A stretch of DNA of 64,000 nt, from the NCBI GenBank assembly GCA_023213395.1, contig CM041465.1:237095741-237159740 (forward strand), in the 5' to 3' direction. This document shows, in pieces, positions 22,648-33,682 of the stretch. The notes under the pieces are model-generated. The model made no database searches. It had not been told where the DNA came from and worked only from the letters and a program-made list of their open reading frames with translations. Numbering within the stretch: position 1 is the stretch's first letter; each line of letters opens with the position of its first letter. The stretch comes from Cycas panzhihuaensis. Taxonomy: Eukaryota; Cycadophyta. The translations under genes and the position numbers were made by a program.

Positions 22648-25601
22648 TGTTTATCGGATATTGAGAATGGGTTCTTAGCAAGATGACTTAGGTAAGTATA
22701 GGTATGCTTCTATCCTTTACCTTTACTATTTCTCTAGAAAGGTAGATAGAAGCATCATTTCATTGCATAGCTAATTGATATATTTGAGTGATCATCTTGC
22801 ACTTGTTGCTTGATCATGCTGTTGTTATTCTCCTAGCCTATGATGATCAGTAGGATATGCATCCCCATGGAAATCCACAACCCTCCTATGCACCTCCACA
22901 TTGTCCTAAGCACCACTTAACTCATGTGATCCATCACATCCCGTGCCATATCATAGCCCTTAACACCCCACTGAGTGTGATTGGCTTATCCTTATGCCAG
23001 TTATCGGTTTCCAGGGAGTCTTACCACTTCGGTACCCACCCAGTTTAGGTCATCTTCTCTATTTGACTATCCCTAGCCATATGGACAGAGGTCCAACCCC
23101 TCCTAACCCTGGGGTACCCCCTTTAAGGCTCCCAGGCATCCTCCTTTTGGCTTATTTTGGTCTCTGTCACCACATCGTAGAAAATGTTGTGGTACCATGG
23201 TAAACTTCGCAGTACCATAAAGTTTACCATGGGGTGATTGTAATAACTTGTTTTTAAAAATATGCCATGGAAAATTTCACTTTTTTCATGAAATTGCCAT
23301 GTGGCTTCAACACCTCTCGAGCCTTACCTCAACCCTAATTGTCTATTCAGCCTAGGATTAGGTATAAAGCCCAAAATGACCTCATTTTCTCTCTCTTCTT
23401 CCACCTTCCTTTCTCTCTTCTCTCTTTTTCATAAGAGTTTTCTTTAGGAGTGCCCTATAACACTCAAGTTCCCAGTGTTCTAGCCTGAGATCTGCCTATT
23501 ACAACTCTGATCCACAGCAGCAGGCTCACCAACTAATGCCTCCAAGAAAGGATTCATGCTCAAGTGTGGCCTCCACGCCCTTCCTATGGCTTTCAGCGAG
23601 ATTATTTCTAGATTGCAACACCTTCTTAAGGATACCCTCTAAGCATACTAGATATGCTATTTCCCACTATTTCCAGGGGTAGACCTGCCTCCTACATAGC
23701 CTAACAGGTATTTTTTCATTATTGTTCCATATCTTTCTTTGGGTTTGTCTTGTGAAAGGTTAGATCTTTGAGCACATCATTCCTTTCCTTATTTCTGTTA
23801 TATACAGGAGGTATTCCTCCATTTATTGTCTTCTTGCGCTCTTAATATCCCTATCCTCTCCTATTTTTTCCCAAGGAGGCTATGGGAGAGGACCCACAAA
23901 AAGTGAGAGAAAGGACCCAAGGCAAGTTTCGTACCCACTAGGCTTTCTCCTCAAGAGCAAACCCCTTCTCCTCTTTCCTCTCCTCCACTTGTGCCTCTCT
24001 TGGGTCACCAAGGAGTCTTCAGGATTTGGCCTACGCTAGATATTAGTATATGCAACCCTTGCTACGTTGTTTCTAGGCCTACACACCTCTCTTTGGTAGC
24101 TCTTCTAGCCCCAAGTGGTATCCTTCATTCATCCTGGGTCCTAGCATAGCCAATGTTACAATTTATTGCAAGTAGCATACTTGCAACATAGACAACTTTC
24201 ACAAATCTCATAGTGTTTGTTTCCTTTACTGTCCACTACCAATAGGCTGTTCTAATATGTTCTACCCTATGTCTAAGGGCAGCATGGAGGTCAACTTGCT
24301 GGAGGGTTAGCCATTCCAAGGCTAACCTCCCCTTGCCTTGGCTTATGTCATTAGTTTTCTTGGGAGATTATAGAGCTACTTTTGGTGGAAGATTACCTAA
24401 CTTGAAACATTCTAACTTGCAACATTTTAACATTTTACTTTTGCATAAGTATACATATATTGGCTTTGTATCCTATCAGCCCCTTTGGAAAGGGTAAGGA
24501 ACTTTGTGATTGTAGGTTTTCCACACCACTAGTGGAGAAAGGTAAACGGTGGCAATCCAGGTGTGTTTCTTGGCCTCCATTTCATTGGTTGTTCTAGCCT
24601 TTACATAGTTCCTTTTTCCTTTGCATTTTCTTACTTCCTTCCTTTCATTTTTAGGGGAGATAAGGAAACCCTTATGCTGCTCATGCAACAGGAAAAGGGA
24701 AAAAAGGAAGCGGGTGTAGCGCAAATTGAAGGTCATATTTCAGTTGCATCGTTGTTCCAAGTATGCCATTCTCATTTCGTAGGTCTTTTCATGTTTCCTC
24801 TAGCTTGTATGCTTGCGTAAGAAGACATAAGGGAATAAAGTAAAAATGAACCAACTATCATCATCATCTTGCACATTAGTTTACATTTTAGGAAAGAGCA
24901 TCTGTTAAGGGTTATCCCCTTCCCTCTTTCACCCAATTGCATTGCCATGCACTTTGCATAATATCTTGGTTCATTTCTTTGCTTCTCCTTCCCTTGTTTG
25001 AAACGAAATGAGAGTGAGAAATTGTTTCTGAGATAGAAAGTATTGTTCTTTACATCTATATGCTTTATATACCTCTCATTTGCACACACATATGACTAGT
25101 CTTTGCTCTATTGCACATATAGAGATTAGTCCCCTTTGTACATAGAGTAGCAGAAACTCTTTCTACTACCACTCTTTGTCCACCCAACATCCTCTCCAAG
25201 TGGATTAGTTCTTAGAGGATCCATCCCTCTAAGATCTCTTTTTTAGCTCATCATACCTACATACACTTCACCTATGTCCCTTAGCTTCCTTTCCACGAGG
25301 ATTCATCCCCTCGTTGGGTCTTGCCCCCTCCTAGCCATCCAAGAGTAGGAAGATCCTTATTTTGAGGTTACTTGGGTAATTGAGGATATCCCTCACCTAT
25401 GCTCCCCTTCAAAGTCAAAGGTCAAGTTACCTTGAGGAAGTCATGCACCATTCATGGGTCTTGAACCTGTGTTCCGATGCACAGACACCCTATGTGGGTG
25501 CTTCTTTACACTTATTGGTTTGATCCCTTTATTCTGGAGCCTTATGTCGATTGTCTTAATCCTAACTAGGTGTAGTTACCATCCCTATAGATGCGATTCC
25601 A
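22648..25601 (+). repeat. Inner element 5' LTR (2954 bp)
   Basis: Starts TGTTTATCGG and ends GATGCGATTCCA. Palindrome at 23197-23230 with arms atggtaaact..gc and aagtttaccat, TATAAA at 23363-23368, stem-loop at 24301-24330. Confidence 0.92.
23197..23230. promoter_or_regulatory. LTR palindrome, 166 bp before TATA
   Basis: atggtaaacttcgc and aagtttaccat are inverted around agtacc. A second half-site, atgttgtggtacc, sits just to its left. Confidence 0.65.
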
Positions 25602-25628
25602 CTGGTGACCATATCGAGGTTCTGCCAG
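25602..25628 (+). other. Inner element PBS, tRNA-Arg-like
   Basis: ctggtgaccatatcgagg follows the LTR end without a gap. It is less decayed at its start than the outer PBS and resembles the Tat/Ogre primer site. Confidence 0.5.
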
Positions 25629-25799
25629 TAAGGGAGTTAGTCTCTCTCCCTTTTCTGTTGGTGCTACTACCTCTTGGTATCTTTCCCTTTTGATCTTGTT
25701 GGGAAGCCCCTAATACGTGTGTTACCTTGTTTCTCTCTTCTTCCATCATATAGGTAGGACTTTCATGTAACGATTCTCATGTCGCTTACGAGGCCTACC

Positions 25800-26905
25800 T
25801 CCATTGTTAGAAGAACCTTCATATCATTCCCTTCCCACATCAGATCCCAATCTGATCATGGAGGGATCTCTTTCAGATTGGGCATACCATGCTTATGTGT
25901 CTGATTCCTTAGAGCCACCTACTTCCTTCCAAGGGTCCACCCAAGGAAGTAAAGACCCCATTTATTATCTAGGTGATGAACCACACCCCTAATCTCAGCA
26001 TTCATCTACTCATGGAGTAGAACCTTCATCTCCTTTAGAGTTTTGCCACCCCTATGGTGATTCTCATGAGGACCGTCCTATGGGATCTACTTTGTATGAG
26101 GCTCCTTCCACCTCTTACGATCAAGTGCATACCCCTACCGCTGATGTAGTAGAAGCCTTGATCCAATGTTTCCAAGCTGCTCGTCTCCAACCACACCCAA
26201 AGTGGTTTGAGAATGTATTGTGAAGTGTTGTCCCCCCTTCTTCTACATCTCCTTTACTTCGCTCATCTCATTCAACTGCTTTACCTATGATGATTCTGCC
26301 TTTGACATCTTCTTCTTCTCCCCATGGTGTATGTTCTTTGGGGACTACTCAGGGCATGTCATCTTCCCAACTCAAGTTGAGCATGCCCCCAGCAAGTCAA
26401 ACCACTAGTCCTCCTCCCACCATTATTTATCCATCTACTAGACTTAGGGGACCCATATGTCCCCCTACTTCTAGTCACGTGGGGTCTATCCCCATACAAT
26501 CCCAATACCAACCTAGGGACCCTTCTCTCTACTTACCTCCCAATTATACTACTCAACCATGGGGGCATGGTAAAGGGAATTCCCTACCTGCTTATGGGGT
26601 GGACCCTCTACATCCTTATGGGATTGCACCACCCATGGGTGGCCCATATGGGTAGAAATTGGTTCCTCACCCCTCCTTTCCACCATCTTGTATGGCATCT
26701 TACATCATGCCTTTGAAAGGAGGGCAAATTCCTTCTTAAGGATTATTCCATCAAGCTCCTTTTCAATAAGGAGCCCTCCTCTAGATATTTCATACCTGTT
26801 TGCTCCCATGCAGGTTTCTACAAATGTGGGATTGATGCCTCCTCACCAAGTAGTAGGAGGACAACATTCCCTTTCAAACCAAACCCTCTAAGGAGGATTC
26901 ATCCT
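25800..26905 (+). pseudogene. Inner element gag, N-terminal half only
   Basis: From about 25800 the frame gives LEEPSYHSLPT and MEGSLSDWAYHAYVS, then a Pro/Ser/Gln-rich region. An open run of 122 codons (26287-26655) contains SSPHGVCSLG and PRDPSLYLPPNY. It ends after PHQVVGGQHSLSNQTL at a TAA near 26890, where the outer copy reads SNQTLQGGFG. Right after this comes the deletion junction, so the PF03732 core and zinc finger are absent. The true start is unclear; ATG at 25858 (MEGSLSDW) has a match in the minus-strand element at 63784. It cannot form a full Gag. Confidence 0.75.
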
Positions 26906-26931
26906 AAGGCTTCTGCCTTGGTTGTACCCAG
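26902..26931. other. Internal deletion junction (gag joined to 3' region)
   Basis: Left of here the sequence tracks outer gag to about 21715 (aaggaggatt). Right of here it tracks the outer from 39478 (agctctccctgtag). About 30 bases between match neither side and look like filler. Confidence 0.7.
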
Positions 26932-28684
26932 CTCTCCCTGTAGTCATCCCACTCTTGCCTCATGCTCCTGGGACTCCACTGCCCACATGTCTCTAGCCCT
27001 AACTAAAGGGGTGAATACCGCCATGTGGTCCCTTACCAACTATGGCTCCTCTCCTGCCTAGATGGGTGGCTGTCCCTCCATGTAGAACTGGGGAAATATC
27101 TCCCAGATTACCAGCTCAATTAACCACCCAATATCCACCACTCTTGCAAATCCAACATGCCACATGCCAACATATACATCCATAAGTACACTAAACAAAT
27201 CAAATATGTAACTTGCCGTTACACCAAAAGCCTGCGGGTTATTTGGGAAGAGGACTCCTCGGTAAGTGAACCAGCCATAGTCTAACAAAATGAATCATAA
27301 TAACTAGATATCTGGTGATCAAAAGAGGACAAGTAAAGATAGTATCTCACCTACTGGAACTGTCGGCTCCCCAGCTCAGATGATCACCTCTTCCTCTGAT
27401 CTTCCACCCACTGCTGGTACCTCCTCCTCCTCTGGTACCACCTCTATGACTACCTAGCCTGTTGGGGCACCTCCACCCTCTGCTGCTAGTGTTGTCACTA
27501 CTCAGACTCTCCATACTATCCTCAGCTTTTGGTTTAGTGTCCGGGAAGCTCCACCTCTCCCTGTAGTCCCTAACAGACCTGCCTCTACTCCTGTAGCTCC
27601 TAATGACCCTGCCTCTACTCCTGTGGTCCCTAATGGACCTGCCTCTTCACCTGTTACTCCCAATGGGCCAACCCTATCATCTCTGTCACCTCCATCATCG
27701 TCATCTTCCTCATTAGGGGCACCTCTTGCTCCTCCTACCTCATCATCATTATCCCACCTCACCCCTCTATATAGATTTGTTATGTAGTCAGTCATGGTGA
27801 GGAGGTTTAGTGATGTAGCCTCCATTAAGCGCCTGACGTGTGCCTGGTCCTCAGTTCCCCTAAACTAAGTCTGTCACCTGTGGACCATAGGAGCCCAAGC
27901 TGAGATCGAGTGGCGCCCTCTTGGTGATGCGACTACCCTAAAGTGATCGAAGAATTAGGACTACAACAATGTGTTATATGGCAGTCCTCGTCTCCCTACT
28001 ACCCTGATAACATCTAGCTACGTGACTAGGTTTTTCACTATCAGCATGGCCCAATCCAATCTCTACCTGGCCTCGCATCTCATCACTACGTCCATCTATC
28101 CATTAGGTATATCCCTATAATTCTATTTCTGGGATATTAGAATAGAATGCACAAAGTAATCAATTTTCTCACATGAAGAATCCTAGACATAATCATGCTA
28201 TAGACTAGTATACCTCTCCTCTCCCACCGGTCCTGACCTATGAAATAGGTCATCATCTCTCTATGTGTAATGTCATTACTAGGTAATGCGCCTAGTGACA
28301 CTAGTGCTACAGCTACTGGTACTCCCAGGATCCTCCTAACATCTCTTAGTGTGACTGTAACATCTCCTACTTGGAGGAGATGGAATACATGCCTCCGTCG
28401 ATCCCAGTGTGAGATTATATCCACTAGGAGATGCTAGTCTGACACATACTATGATGTTTAAATAGCCTTCAATAGGCCACATCTCCCTAGTACTCGCTAG
28501 TCTTTGTGAGTTGTCATCTCAATGAAACTAAGCATGGTAACTCATATGCTTTCACAGTTGTCCACCATGATAACTGCCTACAAAACACCTAAAACACAGT
28601 CAAAGCCTATCTAAATCTACTTGCATGCCTTCAGGACTACCTCTCACTCCTCTTAGACTGAGATCCATCTCTCCTTTGAGCCAT
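26932..28684 (-). pseudogene. Antisense PMD-like gene of inner element, 3' truncated
   Basis: On the minus strand ATG at 28684 gives a short basic start (MAQRRDGSQSKR). After a possible short intron come GRCGLLKAI and HLLVDIISHWDRRRHVFHL, then GDVTVTLRDVRRILGVPV. This is the plant mobile domain signature (PF10536: a W/R-rich H-x-F-H-L block followed by TVTL.DV..LLG). A tail rich in Gly, Asp and Glu follows (27825-27502; EEAGPLGTTG-like repeats). A second exon begins near 27160 (VVDIGWLIELVIWEIFPQF) and is cut by the deletion junction. An intron with GTGAGA and ...TTTGCAAG ends separates the two. It has several stops. PMD proteins are nuclear, some host ones silence transposons, and many sit in mobile elements. 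The role here is unknown. Confidence 0.65.
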
Positions 28685-28720
28685 CTTTTATGCTTTTTAG
28701 CTAGTCTGCCTTCGTATAAT

Positions 28721-28750
28721 GCTAAACTCTACAGTACTGCAGAGTTTAGC
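28721..28750. promoter_or_regulatory. Internal palindrome 1 of inner element
   Basis: gctaaactct and agagtttagc are perfect inverted arms around a near-symmetric acagtactgc. It lies 37 bp upstream of the antisense gene ATG and upstream of aRNH on the other strand. Confidence 0.75.
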
Positions 28751-28790
28751 ATGGGGCCTACTGAGATTTTGTCCACATTTTAGTAGCCCC

Positions 28791-28826
28791 ATGGCAAAGA
28801 TTGTAGCAATGTGATCTTTACCATGG
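28791..28826. promoter_or_regulatory. Internal palindrome 2 of inner element
   Basis: atggcaaagat and atctttaccat are inverted around a decayed centre. It is the equivalent of 40922-40955 and 54795-54828. Confidence 0.6.
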
Positions 28827-29261
28827 TACTAGTATCACCCCCTAAAAATTGGGGGTTTCCAGCCCAAAAAATAAAAAATGTTTGTTCGGGTGGGCCATAC
28901 TTAGGCCCACCAGGACTAAGGCCTCCTAATGCCCTAGTCCCGCCTCTCGCTGGGTCTAATTTGGACTGTAAGAGATCACTATCCACCCTTAAGGGGCCTA
29001 AAACTACATTAAAACTTACTAAAAATTAATCAAATTCAATTAATGAAATGGGTTTGGTTATGAGTGATCCACTCACTGGATCTGGTCTTGCTACCATCAT
29101 CTCGCCTCTTTGGTCCCACTAGTTGTCTCTATATCCTAATCTAATGGTTAGATCTCTCCCTGTGTGCCTTCGAAGTTCTGTGGTGCTCCATTGCATAAGG
29201 GGAAGGGTTATGATTCTTTGTGAGCCCATGAAAATGAATTCCATTTTCGTTGAGTTTCCTT
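28827..29261. other. Divergent spacer, no gene seen
   Basis: Conserved between the three elements (for example ctgggtctaatt...gactc and gtgtgccttcgaagtt) but with no persistent open frame. It ends at the TATA-like box before aRNH. Confidence 0.5.
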
Positions 29262-29267
29262 TATATA
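29262..29267 (+). promoter_or_regulatory. TATA-like box upstream of aRNH
   Basis: TATATA in cctttatatagacgagggcc, 566 bp before the aRNH ATG. The same box lies 565 bp before the ATG in the outer copy (41395) and 567 bp before it in the minus-strand copy (54355). Confidence 0.45.
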
Positions 29268-29827
29268 GACGAGGGCCCCGACGAGCACTTCTCCCATTTC
29301 TCTCATCGCGACATCCCTTGAGACCATCTCCTTTCCATGATCACCTTTGCCTTCTGGGTCTGTCTCCAATTTTTCCCTTGTGGCTTTCCTTTTTCTTGGA
29401 CCTACTGGGTGCATTTATAGCACCCTTTCCTTGGCCTTGTAAGGCCTCTTCTGCCTCATTTTGCATGCCACCTCCATATATACTTGAGTTTTTACTCGTT
29501 TGACTCATTTTACCATTTTGGATCTATTTTTGCTACTCGTTTTCACCTCTGGGGCTTCCAAAGGAAGCGTCCCCCATGTTTGGGACTGCATTTCACTTCC
29601 TTAAGTGACCTTTAGCACCCCTCTGGGGCCTTTTTGCCATTGGTTCATTCTTGTCTGCCCAACAGCTCTCCTCGCCTTTGGGTAGCCTTGTCCTTGGGTC
29701 TTCTTACCTTTTGTGGCCTTTATTGATAATCATTTAGAGTCTTTTATGACAATTTCATGCTGTTGAGTCCTCTCCACTTGTTGACCCCGTCAACACTTTC
29801 TTTCTACTGAGACTTCATCTTTTTGTC

Positions 29828-30250
29828 ATGGCCTTACTCGTTTTCACTGATGGCGGAAGTTGTGCCAACCCTGGCCCTTCTGCCATCGTGTGGATTCTCC
29901 ATGACCCTTCCAAACACGACTTTATGTGCTCTAGGATCTTCCTTCCTGATGCCACCAATAATAAAGCTGAGTACATAGCTATTATTGAGGCCCTTACTGA
30001 TGCACTCTACTTCCACCATGGGCCCATCATTCTCCTTTGCGACTTTTAAGTTGTGGTGTCTCATCTCCCCCAAGTCTACTAGGTGCTATGCCCACGCTTG
30101 AGGGCCTTTTCCTCGATTGTCAGATCCTTGTTGGACTGTTTCTCATCTGTCAACATTTGAAACATCCCTCGGGCTCTCAACGCTAAGGCAGATAGCTTAG
30201 TTTATCTCATCCTTGAGTGTTGCCTTCCTCTCCTCAGTGACCCACCTTAA
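29828..30250 (+). pseudogene. Archaeal-type RNase H (aRNH), inner element
   Basis: A 141-codon frame (423 bp, stop included) identical in length in all three Tat elements here. It reads MALLVFTDGGSCANPGP, then DATNNKAEYIAIIEAL and ALNAKADSLV. These are the RNase H blocks D-G-G-S-x-x-N-P-G, N-N-x-A-E-Y-x-A, and N-x-x-A-D near the end. The third block reads LCDF-stop-VVVSHL where the family has C-N/D-S-Q-x-V-V, so it carries a TAA. Further stops are VY-stop-VLC and NI-stop-NIP. In Tat elements a second RNase H helps degrade the RNA strand during cDNA synthesis. First Asp and Glu are kept in this copy. It starts at its own ATG, unlinked from pol. Confidence 0.8.
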
Positions 30251-30739
30251 GAGACTTGTCTAGTCACCCATGCACCCAAGTCTTGGGTCATCTTGCACTT
30301 CACGTTGTAATCCATTTATACCTATGAAAGATGGCCACTAATGAGGTTAAACTATGGTGACCACTAGGTTTATCTTCTTCACTCTACTTTTAGCATCTTA
30401 GCATATAATGCTCACTATTCTTGACTTGTGTCTGTATATAGCTCTTTGTTTATGACATCTGTCTGGTCTTAGGCATGGTCATCACCACCCTTCCACCCTG
30501 CTCTTACATTGGGGGCACCTCCCTCATCCACTATCTTTACCTACGGTCTATGCCACGACACATAGGTAGTCCCTATGTTATCTCAACCTTGCCTTTACAC
30601 CCATGCGTTCTATCATGACACTCAACATTGCCCTTGCTTTGCACTATTACTATGATTTGTATATATATGTATGCTACTGACATTGTGTTACTAGTATTCA
30701 CCATTGCATTATGCCTTTGAGGTGTGAGCCTCTACTGCT
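30251..30739 (+). other. 3' untranslated segment before the PPT
   Basis: Homologous to 42383-42874 and, inverted, to 52881-53365. It contains a TA-rich run near 30660. No coding frame is conserved. Confidence 0.5.
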
Positions 30740-30749
30740 AAGGGGGTAG
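30740..30749 (+). other. Polypurine tract of inner element
   Basis: AAGGGGGTAG directly abuts the TGTTTCCC start of the 3' LTR. It is the best-preserved PPT of the three elements. Confidence 0.8.
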
Positions 30750-33677
30750 TGTTTCCCAGCTCCTAAGAATGGGTTCTTGGAAAGATGAATCAGGTAGGTA
30801 CAAGTATGCTTCTATCCTTTGCCTTTACTATTTCTCTAGAAACGTAGATAGAAGCATCATTTCATTGCATAGCTGACTGACACATTTGAGTGATCATCTT
30901 GCACTAGTTGCTTATGACCATCAGTGGGATATGAATTCCCATGGCACTCCACAACCCTCCTATGCGCCTCCACATTGTCCTAAGCACCACTCAACCCGTG
31001 TGATCTGTCATACCCTATGCCATATCATAACTCTTAGAACCCCACTTAGTGTGACTAGTTTATCCTTATACCAGTTATCAACTTCCTAGGAGTCCTGCAA
31101 CTTTGGTACCCCACCCCGTTTAGGTCATCTTCTCTATTTGACTGTCCTGAGCTATTTGGATAGAGGGCTGGCCCTTCCTAGGCCTGGGGTACCCCTTTTA
31201 AGGCTCCTAGGCATCCTCTTTTTGGCCTATTTTAGTCTCTGTCACTGCACCATAGTAAATGTCATGGTACCGCGGTAGACTTCGCGGTACTTTAAAGTTT
31301 ACCATGGGGTGACTGTCATAACTTATTTTTTAAAATCTACTATGGAAATTTTCACTTTTTTCATGAAATTACCATGTGGATTCGACACCTCTCGAGCCTT
31401 ACCTCAACCCTAATCATTTATTCAGCCTAGGGTTAGGTATAAAGCTCAAAATGACCTCATTTTCCCTCTCTTCTTCCACCTTCCTTTCTCTCTTCTCTCT
31501 TTTTCACAGGAGTTTTCTGTAGGAGCACCCTGTAACACTCAAGTTCCATGTGTTCCAGCCTAAGATCCGCCTATTGCAGATCTGATCCATGGTAGTAGGC
31601 TCACTAACTAGTGCCTCCAAGAAAGGATTCATGCCCAAGTATGGCCTCCACCCCCTTCCTATAACTTTCAGCAAGATTGTTCCTAGATTGCAGTACCTTC
31701 TTAAGGATACCCTCTAAGCATACCAAATCTACTATTTCCCACTGTTTCCAGGGGAAGACCTACCTCCTACATAGCCCAACAGGTATTTTTTCATTATTGT
31801 TCCATGTCTTTCCTTAGGTTTATCTTATGAAAGGTTAGATCTTTAAGCACATCATTCCTTTCCTTATTTATGTTGTATACATAAGGTATTCCTCCATTTC
31901 TTGTCTTCTTGCCATCTTAATCTCCCTATCCTCTTTTGGTTTTTTCCAAGGAGGCCATGGGAGAGGACCCACAAAGAGTAAAAGAAAGGAGTCAAGGTGG
32001 GTTCTGTACCCACTAGGCCTGCTCCTCAAGGGCAAACCCCTTCTCCTCTTTCCTCTCCTCCACTTGTGCCTCTCTTAGGTCACTAGGGAGTCTTTAAGAT
32101 TTGGCCTACACTAGATATCAGCATATACAACCCTTGCTTTGTTGTTTTCAGGCCTTCACACCTCTCTTGGTTAGCTCTTCTAGCCCCAAACAATGTTCTC
32201 CATTCATCCAGAATCCTAGCATAACCAATACTGCAATTTGCTGCACGTAGCATACTTGCAACATAGGCAACTTTCACAAACCTCGTAGTATTTGTTTCCT
32301 TTACTATCCACTACCAATAGGCTATTCTAATCTAATGTACCCTATGTCTAAAAGCAACGTGGAGGTGTACTTGATGGAGGGTTATCCATTATGAGGCTAA
32401 CCTCCACTTGCCTTGGCTTATATCGTTGGTTTTCTTAGGAGATTGTAGAGTTACGTTTGGTGGAAGATTACCTAACTTGAAACATTCTAACTTGAAATAT
32501 TTTAGCATTTTATTTTTTCATAAGTATATATATATTGGCTTCATATCCTAGCAACTCCTTTGGAAAGGGCAAGGAAATTTGTGATTGCAGGTTTTCCACA
32601 CCACTAATGGAGAAAGGTAAATGGTGGCAATCCAGGTGCATTTCTTAGCCTTTATTTCTTTGGTTGTTCTAACCTTTACATAGTTCCTTTTTCCTTTGTG
32701 TTTTCTTGCTTCTTTCCTTTCGTTTTTGGGGAAGGTAAGGAAACCCTTACACTGCTCATGTGACAGGAAAAAGGAAAAGAGGAAGCGAGCGTAGCGTAAG
32801 ATGAATGTCACATTTCAGCTGCATTGTTCTTCTAGGTATGCTACTCTCATTTTGTAGGTCTTTTCATGTTTCCTTTAGCTTGTATGCTTACACAAGAAGA
32901 CATAAGGGAATAAAATAAAAGGGAACTAACTATCATCATCATCTTGCACATTAGTTTACATTTTAGGAAAGAGCATTTATTAAGGGTTATCCCCTTCCCT
33001 TTTTTACCTAATTGCATTGCGGTGCACTTTGCATGATATCTTGGTTCATTTCTTTACTTCTCCTTCCCTTGTTTGAAATGAAATGAGAGTGAGTATTTGT
33101 TTTTGAGAGAGAAAGTATTGTTCTTTGCACCTATATACTTTGTATACCTCTCATTTGCACACACATGACTAGTCTTTACTCCATTGTGCATATCAAGATT
33201 AGACCCCTTCGCACATAGAGTGGTAGGAACTCTTTCTGCTACCACTCTTTGTCCATACAACATCCTCTCTAAGTGGATTAGTTCTTAGGGGATCCATCCC
33301 CCCATGATCTATTTTTTACCTCATCATATCTACATACACTTCACCTATGTCCCTTAGCTTTCTTTCCATGAGGATTCGTTCCCTTATTAGGTCTTGCATT
33401 TTCCTTCTGACCATCCAAGGATGGGAAGACCCTTGTTTTGAGGTTACTCAGGTAATTGAAGATATCCTTCACCTACGCTCCCCTTCAAAGTCAGAAGTCA
33501 AGTTACCTTGAGGAAGTTGTGTGCCATTCGTGGGTCTTTAATTTGTGTTTCAATGCATAGATGCCCTATGTGGGTGCTTCCTTGTACTTGTTGGTTTGAT
33601 CCCTTTATTCCAGAGCCTTCCATCAATTATCTTAATCCCAACTAGGTGAAGTTACCATCCCCATAGACACGATTCCA
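30750..33677 (+). repeat. Inner element 3' LTR (2928 bp)
   Basis: Starts TGTTTCCCAGC and ends GACACGATTCCA. Palindrome at 31272-31305, TATAAA at 31438-31443, stem-loop at 32376-32405. A short deletion near 30915 (tgatcatgctg... missing) separates it from the partner at 22648-25601. Confidence 0.92.
31272..31305. promoter_or_regulatory. LTR palindrome, inner 3' LTR
   Basis: cggtagacttcgc and aaagtttacc around ggtact, 166 bp before the TATA box. Preceded by atgtcatggtaccg, a further half-site. Confidence 0.6.
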
Positions 33678-33682
33678 GAGTG
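33678..33682. other. Right target-site duplication of inner element (GAGTG)
   Basis: Exact repeat of 22643-22647. The gag reading resumes here as CFHDDSQC, completing the zinc-finger-like block that begins SIHGEC on the left side. Confidence 0.9.

Larger units (their letters stand above)
22648..33677 (+). mobile_element. Inner Tat-like element, pol-deleted, nested in gag of the outer
   Basis: LTRs at 22648-25601 and 30750-33677 share subtype features absent from the outer pair, such as tatttctctagaaa...agatagaagcatcatttcattgcat. The 5.15 kb interior holds the first half of gag, then jumps at about 26901-26931 to sequence that matches outer position 39478, so the gag core, protease, RT, RNase H and integrase are missing. 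It keeps the antisense PMD gene, the palindrome pair, the aRNH ORF and a good PPT. It must have been copied in trans, plausibly by a full-length relative. GAGTG duplications prove it inserted as a unit. Confidence 0.92.

Noticed and set aside
29123-29503. 126-codon frame upstream of aRNH in the inner element
   Set aside because: Homologous positions in the other two elements do not keep it open; only fragments are shared.
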